Shown here piece by piece: positions 23,185-35,900 of a DNA stretch of 64,000 bases. Where the stretch lies: positions 8,579,764 through 8,643,763 of the forward strand of contig NC_092583.1 of assembly GCF_037975245.1 (NCBI RefSeq), given 5' to 3'. The notes beneath the pieces are model-generated. The model was not told the origin of the DNA. It searched no databases and saw nothing but the letters and a program-made list of their open reading frames with translations. Origin of the DNA: Apostichopus japonicus. Lineage: Eukaryota; Echinodermata; Holothuroidea; Aspidochirotida; Stichopodidae. The stretch's first letter is position 1; each line of letters starts with the position of its first letter. The translations under genes were made by a program, and so were the position numbers.

Positions 23185-26100
23185 TCTTTGCGAAATTATC
23201 ATGTTATAATGGAATCTTTTGTCACATTTATTATTGATAAGTCGAAATTTAAACTTCTATAGATGAAGCTATGTTTTTTGAAGATCACGTGCGAATAAAG
23301 AAACTATTATACTGTGCGAGGGTTACTGCATATACAGCCTACTCCAATACTGCGGGGGTGTTATAGAATCGGCTTCGAATAACTACGTTCAGCAGAGTTT
23401 CAATTTATGAAGTAATTGTTTAGTTTTTTAGATGATTGACAGAAACCTTTAAATCAGGAATCGGATGGGCTTAGTGACTTGTCACCTTCCTGCGTCTATA
23501 TAGGTGGCTTGTCTGCGCAATGCAGAAAGCTTATGCCGATGGGTTAGTATGCAAAAGCCCATTATTATGCAAAATTCAATCACTCAATTTTTGGAGAAAT
23601 ATAATTTGACATGTCTGTTTTCTCCCAAGAATATATGCTGGTTACATTTTTATTTTTAAAGAAATATATTTTGGATTCTCTGTGATTTTATTTTTTTTTA
23701 ATGTCATTCATTTTTTTTTTTTTGGCTCAAGCGTAATATATTATCGAGTCTCTACTTTGCCGAGAAAACATATTTTGGAGACGCGAAATCTCTCGACAAA
23801 AAAAGACAACAGAAATGTTACATTTCTTGAGAAAAAAAAACAGACCAGCGCAACCTATGTTTTTTGTTTCATCTTTATTAACTGGTAGAATGGGTTTTCG
23901 TAGGTAAGTGTTAAAATGTATGTGTCACGTGTTACTGATCCATTTCACTAGACTCCTCTTGTTCAGATAAATGTTGTAAATATTATATTAACTTGCCGAT
24001 AAGCTGTCTTTCTCTTTCTTGTAATTTTTTTGTAACTATATAAAAAAGATGTGTTATTTTTCGTGTATTCGAATGAACAAAGAATGTACAGGTTATTGTA
24101 CATTCATACATACAGTTGATGATAAAATCACAAGTCATAGTTTTTTGTATTTTGTTTTGTTTTGGTCTTTATACTATTAACATATATCTAGTGTCAGCTG
24201 TCGAGGGAGTTGTGGTCAAATGGGGAAGGCCATGACTTGCTTCTGCAGAGTCCAGAGCATACCGTTTTGTGTCCATCGGCACGGCACAATTTCCATTGCC
24301 TCTCTTCACCCTGGTGTATAAATGGGGACATGTGCGGTAACTTGTAGATACTATAGTTGCGTGCGCCCCGTTTGCGGCTGCACTATATGGGAATCTGTGC
24401 TGTGGACTCGACCCTCCCCTGCCCCTCTCTGAAAAGGGAGAAATTGAAACCAACGGCTTGCTAAAATGATACTGGGCGAAAACAATATTATGTCTGTCAG
24501 TGCGGAACTCAACTCCTGCAGGGATTTTAATCTGGGGATGTAAGCCCCCACTCACAAGCCTAAATATAATCAACCGAAATGATCCCTCTCTCAGTCCCAG
24601 TTCTTTTACAGCGGAACGCAATCTTATAACTATTAAGATACATGCCAGAGATTCAAGTGGATTTTCTGAGAACAGCAATAAAGCAGATTAGTTTAGGAAT
24701 AGGTTCTTTTCCGCTCTACTGACCAAGAAAGAACTCAACTCTGAAGGGAGCTCAGTCCGGCAGACGATAAAAAGATGATGCTCTTCATATGCGTATAAAA
24801 TTTTCACTAATTTAGGGAAGAAATTAAAACGTACAGAGAAATTTTGAAAAAAAAAAAATTTCCAACCTCTTTTGGTAACTAAGGGTATTCCATGCTTTCA
24901 TGTGAAAGCGGGCTGTAGTACGTGTCACCCTGCCAACTATAAGGATTGTACCATTATTTAGAGGGTTTCTCCAAGAAGCAATGAAAGTTTTCAATGATGT
25001 AACATCATCTCATCTAAATGATGTTTACACCCCTCTGCACAAATACTGTGCTTGCATATAGAGGCCTACTTACATGACATAAAGTATGTAGGCAGGAGGA
25101 TGTACGGTATAGTGGGTAGCTAACAAAGGCGAACAAGCAGACGAGACAACGATCGATATTAGCTTATTTAGCAATAAAGGATCAATGACAAGAATAATTG
25201 ATTACACATGATCTTGTTATAGACATTAGAGGAAGCTTTCAACTGGGTGTCAAAGTCGATGCCGAATCAGGTAGGTTATAAATCTGATAAATGTCGGGGG
25301 TTGGACTTTCTAAACGTATGTTCATAACAGTAACACTCAAGTTTGTATTTATCACGAATGGGGTATTGTTGTTTGATACTACTATACAACAGTACTAGCC
25401 GGTGCGTTTTAATGTCATGATGGCTTGGTACTTCTTCAGTACTTCTCATTGTATTAAACATGAATGTATATCTAATTTATGTTAATCTATTGATTGTATC
25501 TACTGATATATACAGTTATAAACTTGCCATAACCTAGTAAACACAGTAACTAGTTATACCGAGCTATAGAATATTGGGCCTAACTTTAGTGTTGCAAATT
25601 AGTTAGTAGGATGGTGACTTCGAAGTTCGGCCACTTAAGACTTAAAACACCCCAAAACTAAATCTTCTGGTATAAATCATTTGAAAATATACTTCATATG
25701 GTTGGAGAATTTTGTTATAGTACGATACACGGCCAAACTTTCTTTCCTGCAAACTGTTTTCACGTTGTTTTCCAAAAAGATTCTTCGTGATTGTGGAACT
25801 GGTATATTTCTTGCTAGAGTATTGCGAAGTTCGGACACGCAACCCACAGTGTGGCGCTGGTAAAAATTGGTGGCGCTGTTGCTCTTTCAGTAATTATAAC
25901 AGACTTCATAGATCTTCGTCATTTTATTGACAAATATGTATATAAGTAATTTCTTGCACACGGGTCATTTTGGAGAGAAAATAACTGTAGCTTCGTACTT
26001 TTTGGTGAAATTTGGCTCTTCCTGTAGGTTTTCATGGTGAAAATCGTGTATTTCTTAGGGTGCCCGAACTTCGCAGTATGGCGAACTTCGCAATACTGAC

Positions 26101-28260
26101 TATACTACAGTTATTTTCCACATTGACGTGAGTTTAGCTAGCCCAGTAATAGTTTGGGACTCATATAAGGCATTGAGCCTTTCACCATGTTACAAGGCCT
26201 TTGACTTCGAAACTCTATGCCTAAATTGTACTTTGTTACATCTTCAAGCTCCATCTGTAGGCTTTGATGAACGTTTCCAAAGACGTGATAAGGTGAACCT
26301 TTTCGATGTCTTTGGAAATGAACACGTTTGCATAATTGCAAATGGTATGGAGTTGCATTTTCTCCAATGGAAGTAACATTTAGTGGCTCGCCGGCTCAGA
26401 AAGCCTATGCCTCCTTCAGCCCAACTTGGTCTTTGTTTTAGGTTTTTGCTTATTGGTTTTCAAGATTGTTGGATGAGTGAAGTTCTGTTGTAGCTTGAGA
26501 CTGAATGGGCTTTGCAAGTCTAACTGATGTATCTTATCATTGATCCAGCATATAAGCTTCAAGTTTTAATTTTTTTCAATGTATCTGTTGCTATAACAGT
26601 GATGGGTTGTGCAAATGATGAATCTCAAACTTCAAATTTAGAAACATTACATGTCATATTGGTTACAATATCAACATTCTTTCAATTCAACTTGAAAATA
26701 TAAATTAAAAAACAAAGAGAAAGTAAAGTTTTCACCTCCTAGTGGCATTTTGACATCACAGATTGACAAATTTGCTCCTCTACTGACACTACTTTTGAAC
26801 CCTGATCTCCCACATGAGTTCCTTGATATTGAGTGAGTTCTTTTCCACAAAGATCCATCTATCATGAACTGCCGGTTATTATTTGGAGATGCTTACCTGT
26901 AATAGCACCTTTTAAGCTAACTTGTATTATGCTACGTACAGTTATGTTTTTGCAGGAATTGTTTCTACTACCTCTACATAAAATTTTGCCCATACATGTT
27001 AACAGTAGACCACTAGTGAAACGTTCGCCACAGATGTCCATCAGTTTTGAATGTTTTTAAAAACATTTATTTATATATTAAATTGGTTATATCTATGTAA
27101 ATCAATAAATGTCAATTAGAAGATCAATGAACTGTGCTTTCCTTGATGTGTAGGCTGACTATCTCAATACAGAGCTTCTCAAAACCAGTGGTATTGACAG
27201 CTTTTAGCCAACATTACCCTTCATTTCTAAAGAAAAATTGTTGTCATTCCCCTCAAAAGAAGATTGTATTTACTGTATGGCACAAAGTGTGTGTTGCCTA
27301 TTGACTAACAGTGCTGTTTGGTGCCCCTTTTGTTTATGCTTACAGTTCAATCTTAGTTGTATACCATAGATTTTGGTTACTATGGCAAAGTGCTTTCTAG
27401 AAGCATATAAAGATCTAGCAGAATAGCAAATAACTTATTTATCATGAGATCAAATTGGTCACCTAAAATTTAATATTTAAAATTTAACCATGGAAAATTT
27501 CATTGTATTTGTTGATTATCCTTTGAACACATTTTGAGAATGAACAGGAACTTTCAATATGGTATTATTGGTGCCCATTAGGTCACGTACAGTATTGTCT
27601 GTTCCACCCTCCACCACCAAAACTGCTAGCCTTCTGATGATGTCAGGCTTTGAAATTCAGGCTGTTTACTGGATATTTGTTAGATGATTTGGCTGTTTTC
27701 CGGGAGGCAAAACAGGCACAATTGCATTCTTCAGCCAGTACTTAGACATTACGCACATCAACGAGTTTGTGATACGTTGGGTAACCGTGGAAATTACGTT
27801 CAATCCTCAATCCAAAAATTGTGTGATTTCCGCACCCATCATAAGCCTTGCATAGTACTACTTATTATCATCAAATAATCTCAAATAATATTGTGTTGCT
27901 TTGATCAGTCTGAACAGTGACTGCGTGATTGAGTACTTTAATTCGGGAACATGTATGTTAGTGGGAATGTGATTTTAGCTAGTACCAAGGTTTATTTAAG
28001 TACTTGCAGGTCAGCAAACTTGGCTAAAATGGGACATTCTAGGCCTGGGTGTATACAGTATACTGTACATTCTGCCCCTTGTTTATTCCTTGCCCAAAGA
28101 AACATGAATCATACTGTATGTGATGGTGATGACAATTGAGAGAGTGTGTGTGCACTGTGTGAACATGCATACATGTGATGCCCTTGGCTTGTAAACATTG
28201 ATAATTCTAAAAGTTTGTGGGTTAACTTCATACTTGGTACAGGGTACATGTATACATATC
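23185..28260. other. Long gene-free stretch
   Basis: About 5 kb with no supported gene. The longest minus frame (24169-24678, 169 codons) has no domain, signal peptide or splice support. 25819-26099 is a small inverted-repeat element (listed separately). Sequence is AT-rich and unique-looking otherwise. Confidence 0.45.
25819..26099. mobile_element. Small inverted-repeat element, GCGAAGTTCG ends
   Basis: AGTATTGCGAAGTTCGGACAC near 25819 faces GTGCCCGAACTTCGCAGTAT and a second GAACTTCGCAATACT at 26059-26095. The right end carries the motif twice. A related AAGTTCGGCC lies at 25621. Superfamily and target duplication are not clear. Confidence 0.45.
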
Positions 28261-28289
28261 TCCCTCAGTGAGTACAAGAAGGATTTCAG

Positions 28290-29260
28290 AACCCTATTGA
28301 AATTGGTGCAGGGTGAAGGTCATTTGAGGTCAACAGAAGTCTAAGTCTGAAAATATTGTAAACATGATCTAAATCAAAATACACGGCTTAGTTGAACTTC
28401 ATTGGTATACATAGGTCCCACTTTATGAGTACAAGATGCCTATAGAAGTTGGTGGTGGTCAGAAGAGGTCACAGTCTGAAAATCTTGTAAAACACTAGAA
28501 CTACAAAATTAATGCTTAGATGAACTTCGTACATGGTATCTCCCTTAATGAGTACAGCAATCCTATTGGAATCGGTAGGGGTCAGAGGTCACTTAAGGTC
28601 AACAGAGGTCAAAGTCTGAAAACCTTGAAAACACAACAGCGACAAAAGTGGAGCTTGTGTAAACTGTATAGTGTACTCTAATTTGTATGTCAAGACCTCC
28701 TGAGTGATTTAAGAACCCTAGTGGAATGTTAGAGGTCAAACGTCACAAGTTGAGGTTTAACATTTTCAGAGTCAACATTGATCAAAGTCTGATCAACTTG
28801 TAAACACAACAGCAACCACAAAAGTAAACCTTTGATGAACTACATATTTTTATATGTACTGTGGATCCACATAATTCAGTACAAAAAACCTTATCATCAT
28901 ATCTGTGAAGTCATAGTTCTTGTGAGGTCAATGAGGTTCAAAGATCGCGTGAGTTTAAAACGTGGGAACTTTTTAAGTACTGTAAACAAAGTAACTGGAA
29001 ATATAAAGCTATTAATTTACTTCATATACTTTGTAAAATTTAAGACCACATGAGTACAAGAATCCTATTGTTTCCTGTGAAGGTCAAAGGTCATTTGAGG
29101 TCAACTAGGTCAATGTCTGAAAACTTTGGAAACTCACCAACCAAAGTAAAGCATGAATGTAGTTGATAGTCGATACAGTGTAAGTCAACGTTAATGCAAA
29201 GGTCCTCGCAGGTCACTTTCAAGTGAGCAGAGGTCAATTCTTCGAAATCTTGCGGGCAGT
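28290..29260 (+). repeat. Repeat field with AGGTCA half-sites
   Basis: Five or six diverged units of roughly 150-190 bases share the order: GAGTACAAGAA(C)CCTATTG, then GGTCA-rich block, then GTCTGAAAA...TTGTAAAC, then a GATGAACTTCAT-type segment. Each holds AGGTCA-type hexamers. Perfect spaced pairs include AGGTCA-4-AGGTCA at 28317-28332 and AGGTCA-1-AGGTCA-4-AGGTCA-3-AGGTCA at 29081-29108. Related single blocks occur at 9146, 31027, 35430, 35660, 40728 and 55130. Confidence 0.75.
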
Positions 29261-29810
29261 GTGAGGCACTGTGGCAATATGAACAATGGACAGGTGGCGC
29301 CAGCATCATCCAGCCTGGTTGCCAAGGCTTATAATATTTGTTGTTCTGCAGTTTGAAGCAATGTATAGGGACTTCTGGTCTGCCAAGATAATCCCTATTG
29401 TTTGATTTTGAGGGGATTTGGCAGTCGCTGCAGCCTTTTCTGGTTTTGACACAAATTTTGTCACTATGAATGTGGCGAGGAGTCGCAAAGCCCAGTGACT
29501 TTCTGGTTCAAAATTATGTCAAAAAGTATATTATAAGGGGTACCAAACATACAAATAGAAATTGTTGCAAGCACTGTCACAAGTAAAGAGACATGCATGA
29601 TGTACGGTTTTGTCAGTTTCAACGCTTAATATTGTATGAATGTTGTAATCATAGCCGTAATATGTAAATGCATTTTGCATGGTAATGAATATTCATGACC
29701 TGGATGATTACATTGTTCTACATATATATGTCAGATTCTGTGCAATGACGGTACGGTAACTGAGTAGCAGCAATCTTGAGAGTGATACACAACCAGGCGA
29801 CCATCCACAG
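29261..29810 (+). promoter_or_regulatory. Upstream and leader region of the CAP-Gly gene
   Basis: 550 bases before the proposed start. The frame of the ATG at 29811 is closed by a TAA 17 codons upstream, which supports that ATG if the leader is unspliced. The bases CATCCACAG just before it could also be an acceptor, so an upstream 5' UTR exon is possible. No TATA box is confidently placed. Confidence 0.35.
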
Positions 29811-29928
29811 ATGACCAGAAAGAGTGAATGGACAGGCATGAGCCCTGGTTCCTCTGACAGTGCCAGAGGGTCAAGCTCCCATCCCCGTTGGGATTCTCAA
29901 GGGTCAAGTTCTTATTCCAGTTTGAAAG
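29811..29928 (+). CDS. CAP-Gly gene exon 1
   Basis: ATG at 29811 (MTRKSEWTGMSPGSS...), 39 codons plus one base, donor G|GTTAGT at 29929. Ser-rich and predicted disordered. The Kozak context is weak (C at -3). Confidence 0.65.
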
Positions 29929-32900
29929 GTTAGTTGTCCTTTATCAAAAGTTTTGACTCAGTATATTTTGGCACCATCCCTGTCTTTAGTGGTAGTAGTG
30001 TACATGGGATATCAACAGATCACATGTGGCAAAATTCAGTGTAGAATGTATGTGTAAATACTGCGGATATCCAAATATTTTTGTTTTAATAATCATCATG
30101 GAGTTGTGATAAAAGAGACATATTTCCCTCCTCCTCCTCCTCCTCCTCCTCCTCCTCCTCCTCCTCCTCCTCCTCCTCCTCCTCCTCCTCCTCCTCCTCC
30201 TCCTCCTCCTCCTCCTCCTCCTCCTCCTCCTCCTCCTCCTCCTCCTCCTCCTCCTCCTCCTCCTCCTCCTCCTCCTCCTCCTCCTCCTCCTCCTCCTCCT
30301 CCTCCTCCCCCTTTTTATCCTCATCCCTACTTACTGTATTTGTACAAAATCTGAACCTTTGCGCTAACTACTGTAGTCTAAGTGTTCAAAAGTTAGTAGC
30401 GCTGTGAATTAAAATGACACCATGTATACAAATATTCCTGGAATCATTTTTATGTCCAACGCTTCCACAGATATATAACTGTCAGTTACAAACCTGGCAT
30501 TTATACAACATTGTATAATGTGTACTGTACATCAAAAAATACACCCACACAATGAAATCCCAAATCCCTTAGCAACAAAACAAAAAATTTGGGTTTTACT
30601 AAAAACCTGGATAAACATAACCATACTAAAGGAATCGTAGTGCAGGCATTGTGTATCTGCTGAAGGATTGATAAGGTGAAATCGAGGTGAACAAGTCCTT
30701 GAAATTATGAAGAAAAGAAAAGAGAGAAAAAAAAAGAAAGGAATATAAGAAACTTATCTTTAATGTTTCTATCCATACATGTGCTGGTGATTCACATGTA
30801 TGTTTGGATATGATGCTAATTAATGACATTCAGCTCTGCAGGTTTAACCTTTTGGTGATTCCAATTTGAAGATCATGTCACAATGCGAAATAAACAGTCT
30901 GTTTTCATACATTTCGATTTAAGGGTAGTGTTGAAATCTCAGATGCAGTGCCTTTTGTAATTAGGATTGTGTTAACAGCTCGTCTGTCATAACTGCAGCA
31001 GTATTGACAAGTTCTAGACTTGTAGGTGAAGGGAGATCTGGTGGAGGTCATAGGTCATTGAAGGTCAAAGTGTGGAAAACTATTTTCGATATGATTTATC
31101 TGATAAATATGACATATCTCGAGAAGGACAACCTGAAATGGATAAATTTGATAGTTGGGTTTTTTGATGACCGATTGTTCTGGTGGAGGTCGAATGTCAA
31201 TAATTTTAATATCGATGTAAACATTTAAATATTAATAGTCTGGAATATGGTAATTTTATCCATCTTGGCCGGCAATCGGTCACCTTTAGGAACATCGTGT
31301 GCTCACTATTAAAGACGTTTTAAGTTTTCTAAAGTTTAATGACCTCTCAATGTACAGTATTGGGTTATTTTAACTAATTATGTGATGATACATTAGCTGG
31401 AAATTGAGCTTCAGGGAAGCCCTGTTGTTGACTGCAAACATATTAAAACTTTCAAAAATAACTAGCAAAACTAGGCAAAAAAAATATTGCAAATTAAAAG
31501 GGGCACAAAAAAAATGTACATTTATACTGTACTTTTCAGATCACTCCAAATTATGATAAGTAAGTAACTGAAGATGGTGAAAATATGGAAATTAAATTTT
31601 TCCTGAGAAAATATTCTCTGAGGGCGGTAGCTGAAAGTTGTGAAAAATGCTTGATCATAGTTGACCATTTCTGATCTTTCTGGCATATGTGCTAGCAGTA
31701 ATGATATGGACCGTGTGTGTTTGGGGGGGGGGGGGACCCAAGGTCATGTTCTTTGTTTTCTTGCTTCTGTCAATGTACAGTATTTCCTGTTTACCTCAAG
31801 GGAAACAAAACATTTCAAAAGCTGTTTGTCTTCAAAGTTGGAACAGAAACCTGTGTACCATTATATAATTTTTTTCATCAGACAAAGCTTAACTTGAGTC
31901 ATTTGTTTTTGAGCCCTTTTCAACGTAGTACTTTCAGCTCTGTTATGTTTATTCAGTAGCTGCTTTGCAGACAGACAGTCACCATAACCTGTTTCAGGGA
32001 ATGAACGTAGTCGTTAAATATATAATGCCCTTCGGCAGAGTACATCGCATGCTAAGGCAAAGTTGCCAAATTATATAAATTTGCTCAGCTTGTCATTACG
32101 TACATTTTGAATTCTCTTTGAGCAGCCCCAATAGGTCAAGTAGTACAATCGTCAATCGAAAAAAAAATTGGTAACTGTGTGCAGTGTGCAAAATTAACGA
32201 TTATTTAATTAACAACCATTTGACTTTAGCCTGTTTTTCCTGTAAGCAAGTTGGGAAGGTTCTGAACTTTCATGAGTATTCTGAGTATTTCTGAGTATTT
32301 TCATGTTAACAGTATGTCCTGTACAAAAGTTCCCAACAAAAACTTTGACCACTGCTCTGAATTTTAAAAAGAGAAAAAAAAAAAAAAAACACTGCTTGTA
32401 TTTTATTTGGATTTTTCGATCTGTGTAGATCTTCGCTCGAAGGCATACAAGAATGCTGTTGCGCATCAGTTTATGTAAATCCCTAATGTTCCAAACTTAA
32501 CATTATCTAGTATGTCACTGAAACCCTTTGATTCATCCCGTAAACCTCGATTCATCCCGAGGTTTATCTTTATAATCTATTCAAGCGTTCTCCTGTCAGT
32601 TAAAATCTCATTCTCTCTCTCTTCTTCTTCTTCTTCTTCTCTTATTTTTTTTTTTCTTTTTTTTTTGTGTCAACTTTCCTTTTGAGGCTTGATGTTTTTG
32701 TTTTTTTTTGTCTTTTTTTGTCAAATTTCCTTTGAGGCTTGATTTCTTTATAACAATGTTTTCTTCTCGTCCCCGCTCTCTTTCAATCGTAATCTCCTAA
32801 AGGTGATCAGCTCGGAGAGGAAGAGTCCTTTGTCGACGATAAGGAGACGGCTTCCAGCGCAGTGGCCTTCGTGGTCCACAGTAGCAGAAAGGGGATTATA

Positions 32901-35900
32901 CACCTCTGCGCCGATGTCGCAAATCTTATCAAAGCAAAGAAAAGGTGAGGAAAGCATATGTACAGCATCACATCAATGATTAGGGGGGGGGGGGAGGGAG
33001 GTCAATTCAGTCACAGTATAACTGTCCGTCAGTGTCCATCAATGCGTCTTTCATTTTAATCGACACCGTCCGTCCACGATGAAGAAAGAAAGAGGAACTG
33101 TTTGCACATTAGATGTAGCTGAAGAGGAAGAAGTGGCTGAATATATGAATCCTGAAATGTGAATGATCTAACTATATTATGTGTAACTGCACTGCAAGTG
33201 CTTCCCACAGAATATATTGCCAAGATATATTGAACTATGTGTACTACCGCATTGCAAGTGCTTCACATAGAATTATATATGGCCAACATATATACCAGGA
33301 AATTGAAGTAGGGAAAGGAATAAAGTAGTGAAGTTAATAATGGTGATGCTGACAACTATTTTTTGTTTCTTTTTTCTTTTAATCAGATCTTTTGCAACAT
33401 TTGGCAGTTTAATGTCTTCCTTCCATTTAAATCGATACCAATCAATACAGGTATCTTTCTGTCATCCCTCATAAGAAAAAGAGAAAAAAATTGTCGCCAA
33501 ATGTTGCTATGTCTCAGCAATCTTTCCCTAAATTTGAGCCCTGAGTTTTCCCAAAACCCAAGATCACAGACACGTAGCCAAGGGGGGGGGGGGGGGGGAA
33601 AGGGGGCAGCCAACCCCCCTTGAGCATATTTTTTATTTATTTTTTAATGTTTTTATGATATCGCTAGTATTTTCAAAAGAGAAAATGCTAAGATGCAATT
33701 TACAAGGCCTGGGAAGTGCCATTTCCAGCGATCTGGGAGGCATTTTGAGCCAAAATTTTCTTGTACGCTTCGTGCTACGCTTAGATAGTTTGCAATGCTG
33801 AATCTACACTTCCGCCCCTCCCTTGGCAAATTCCTGGCTACGCGTCTGCAAGATCATGATTGAAACAAGTATGAAAAATTTCAAGTTTGCAAAGAAAAAT
33901 ATCTACAATGTTTTATAATTAAAAATTAGATCAGTGAGAAGAATGTTGTCTACATGTCTAATATGTACATCTCAGGATAACCAAAAAAAAAATCACAATT
34001 GGTTCTAGCTAAGTACCGTAGGAATATTTAAAACTCATTTATGCCTGGGTGATGATGATTTTCATTTGAGAACTTTCCTAGAGTTTTGATGATTGTTTTT
34101 CTAAAATTTAATACGATCATGGTTTGTGGTGTAGCTTTAATAGTTATTGCTGTGTTTTAGATTATTTTTATTCAATGCTGTTTTGTTTTTTTCTTGCACT
34201 TTTGTTAATAATTGAAAATCCCATGGCATCCATTTTCCAGGAAGAATTACACTATCAGTATGCAAAGAATTTTGCTTTGTCACACTCGGCTCCTGACACT
34301 ATTCAATACCATGACCCTCGACCTATACGCTTGTACCTACCGCCTGACTTTTGGCTGCAGTTCCAAAGTAAAATTGATTCATTCGTTCCAAAGAATGACT
34401 TTATGATTACAAATTTATATCTTTCTGGATGAATTTCAGATAGTTGCTTTTTGTTATTGATAAACTTCTTTTGGATCGGATGGTGCATTGGACTGGATTG
34501 TGTTCTGTTGGCATGTAAGGACTGTTGGTGTTTGAATAACTATTACAAACATTTTTTGCTTTCAAGGAATGTTGAGCTATGTATCAACCCTCACCCAACC
34601 CCTTTTTTTCCCACTTCTTTTACTGCATTTGTATTAAAAGAAACTGTGCTCCCACTAATACTATAATAGCATGTTAGTGAGATTTGCATTTAATGATAAA
34701 TAACTATATGACTGCATGAATGAAGCAGCCAACATTTATAAAATGGACAAAAAATTGAACAAATGTACCATAGGTTCCAATCTAATGTACTTTTTTCAAC
34801 GTACTAATGTACTTTGTACTAATGTACTAATGTATTAATGTACTATGTACTAATGTACAACGTACTAATGTACTAATGTACAACGTACAACGTACTAATG
34901 TACAACGTACTAATGTACAACGTACTAATGTACAACGTACTAATGTACAACGTACTAATGTACAACGTACTAATGTACAACGTACAACGTACTAATGTAC
35001 AACGTACTAATGTACTAATGTACAACGTACTAATGTACTAATGTACTTTTTTCAAAGTACTAATGTACTTTTTTTCAGCATTAACTTGATTCGATTAGAA
35101 AGAAAATTGAGTCTCCCTTTCATGCACTTCAAATGTCAACACCAAGTGCTGGTTTAGCTCCCAAATGGAAGTTTTCATGAAGGTGTTCTTTATCACAGTG
35201 GGTGTTGGAGGTGGGTGGGGGGGCCTTAACCTTGGGAACTCTTAGGTAAGAAGGCAATAGGAATTCTTAAGGTGGTGATTGCATGTGTGTGATAGACGTA
35301 CTGTATGTGCCATGTATGTCCGTATGTGACGCCGCCTTGGATTGTAAGCTCTCCAACTCAGATATTTAACTTCATAATTACGTATGTGGATCCACCTTAG
35401 TGACTAAAAGATCCCTATCATTTTTGTAGAGGTCAAAGGTTGTCATTTCGAGGTCACTAAAGGTGAAAGTATGCAAATCCATTAAAAAAGGACAACTTTA
35501 AAAGTAAAGCGTGGATGAACTTCATACCTATACTTACTAGTATATGTGGATCACCCTTTATAGTGAGTACAACCTCCTTAATGTTTTTTCTTAGAGCTCA
35601 GAGGTCATTTGAGTGTAGATATCACTGTAGTGAGTGTAGAACTCTATCTGTGTCTGTGGAGGTCAAAGGTCACATGAGGTGCAAATGTGAAAATATGTGC
35701 AATGTTAGAATTTAATGTTCTCATGAAAGTTTGCAAGGAATCACAGAGCCTTGTGGAACGAGATAATGGGCGGAGGCAGGACGTGAGATGGGGGAGGGAG
35801 AAGTGTTGTGCTTTAATGGTACCAAGTTAGTAGGTTAGGTAGAAGTCAAGAGGAAAGAAGACTGGAGGAAGATAAGTTTGGTTGCTCATTAAAGTCCCAA

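Noticed and set aside
24169-24678. Minus-strand frame of 169 codons
   Set aside because: No recognisable domain, signal peptide or splice context, irregular composition; length can arise by chance in 64 kb.
30106-30354. Poly-Pro and poly-Arg frames
   Set aside because: Artefacts of the TCC microsatellite.
34124-34432. 102-codon frame with acceptor-like CATTTTCCAG
   Set aside because: Could be an alternative exon, but no in-phase donor and no family resemblance; exons 2 and 3 join without it.
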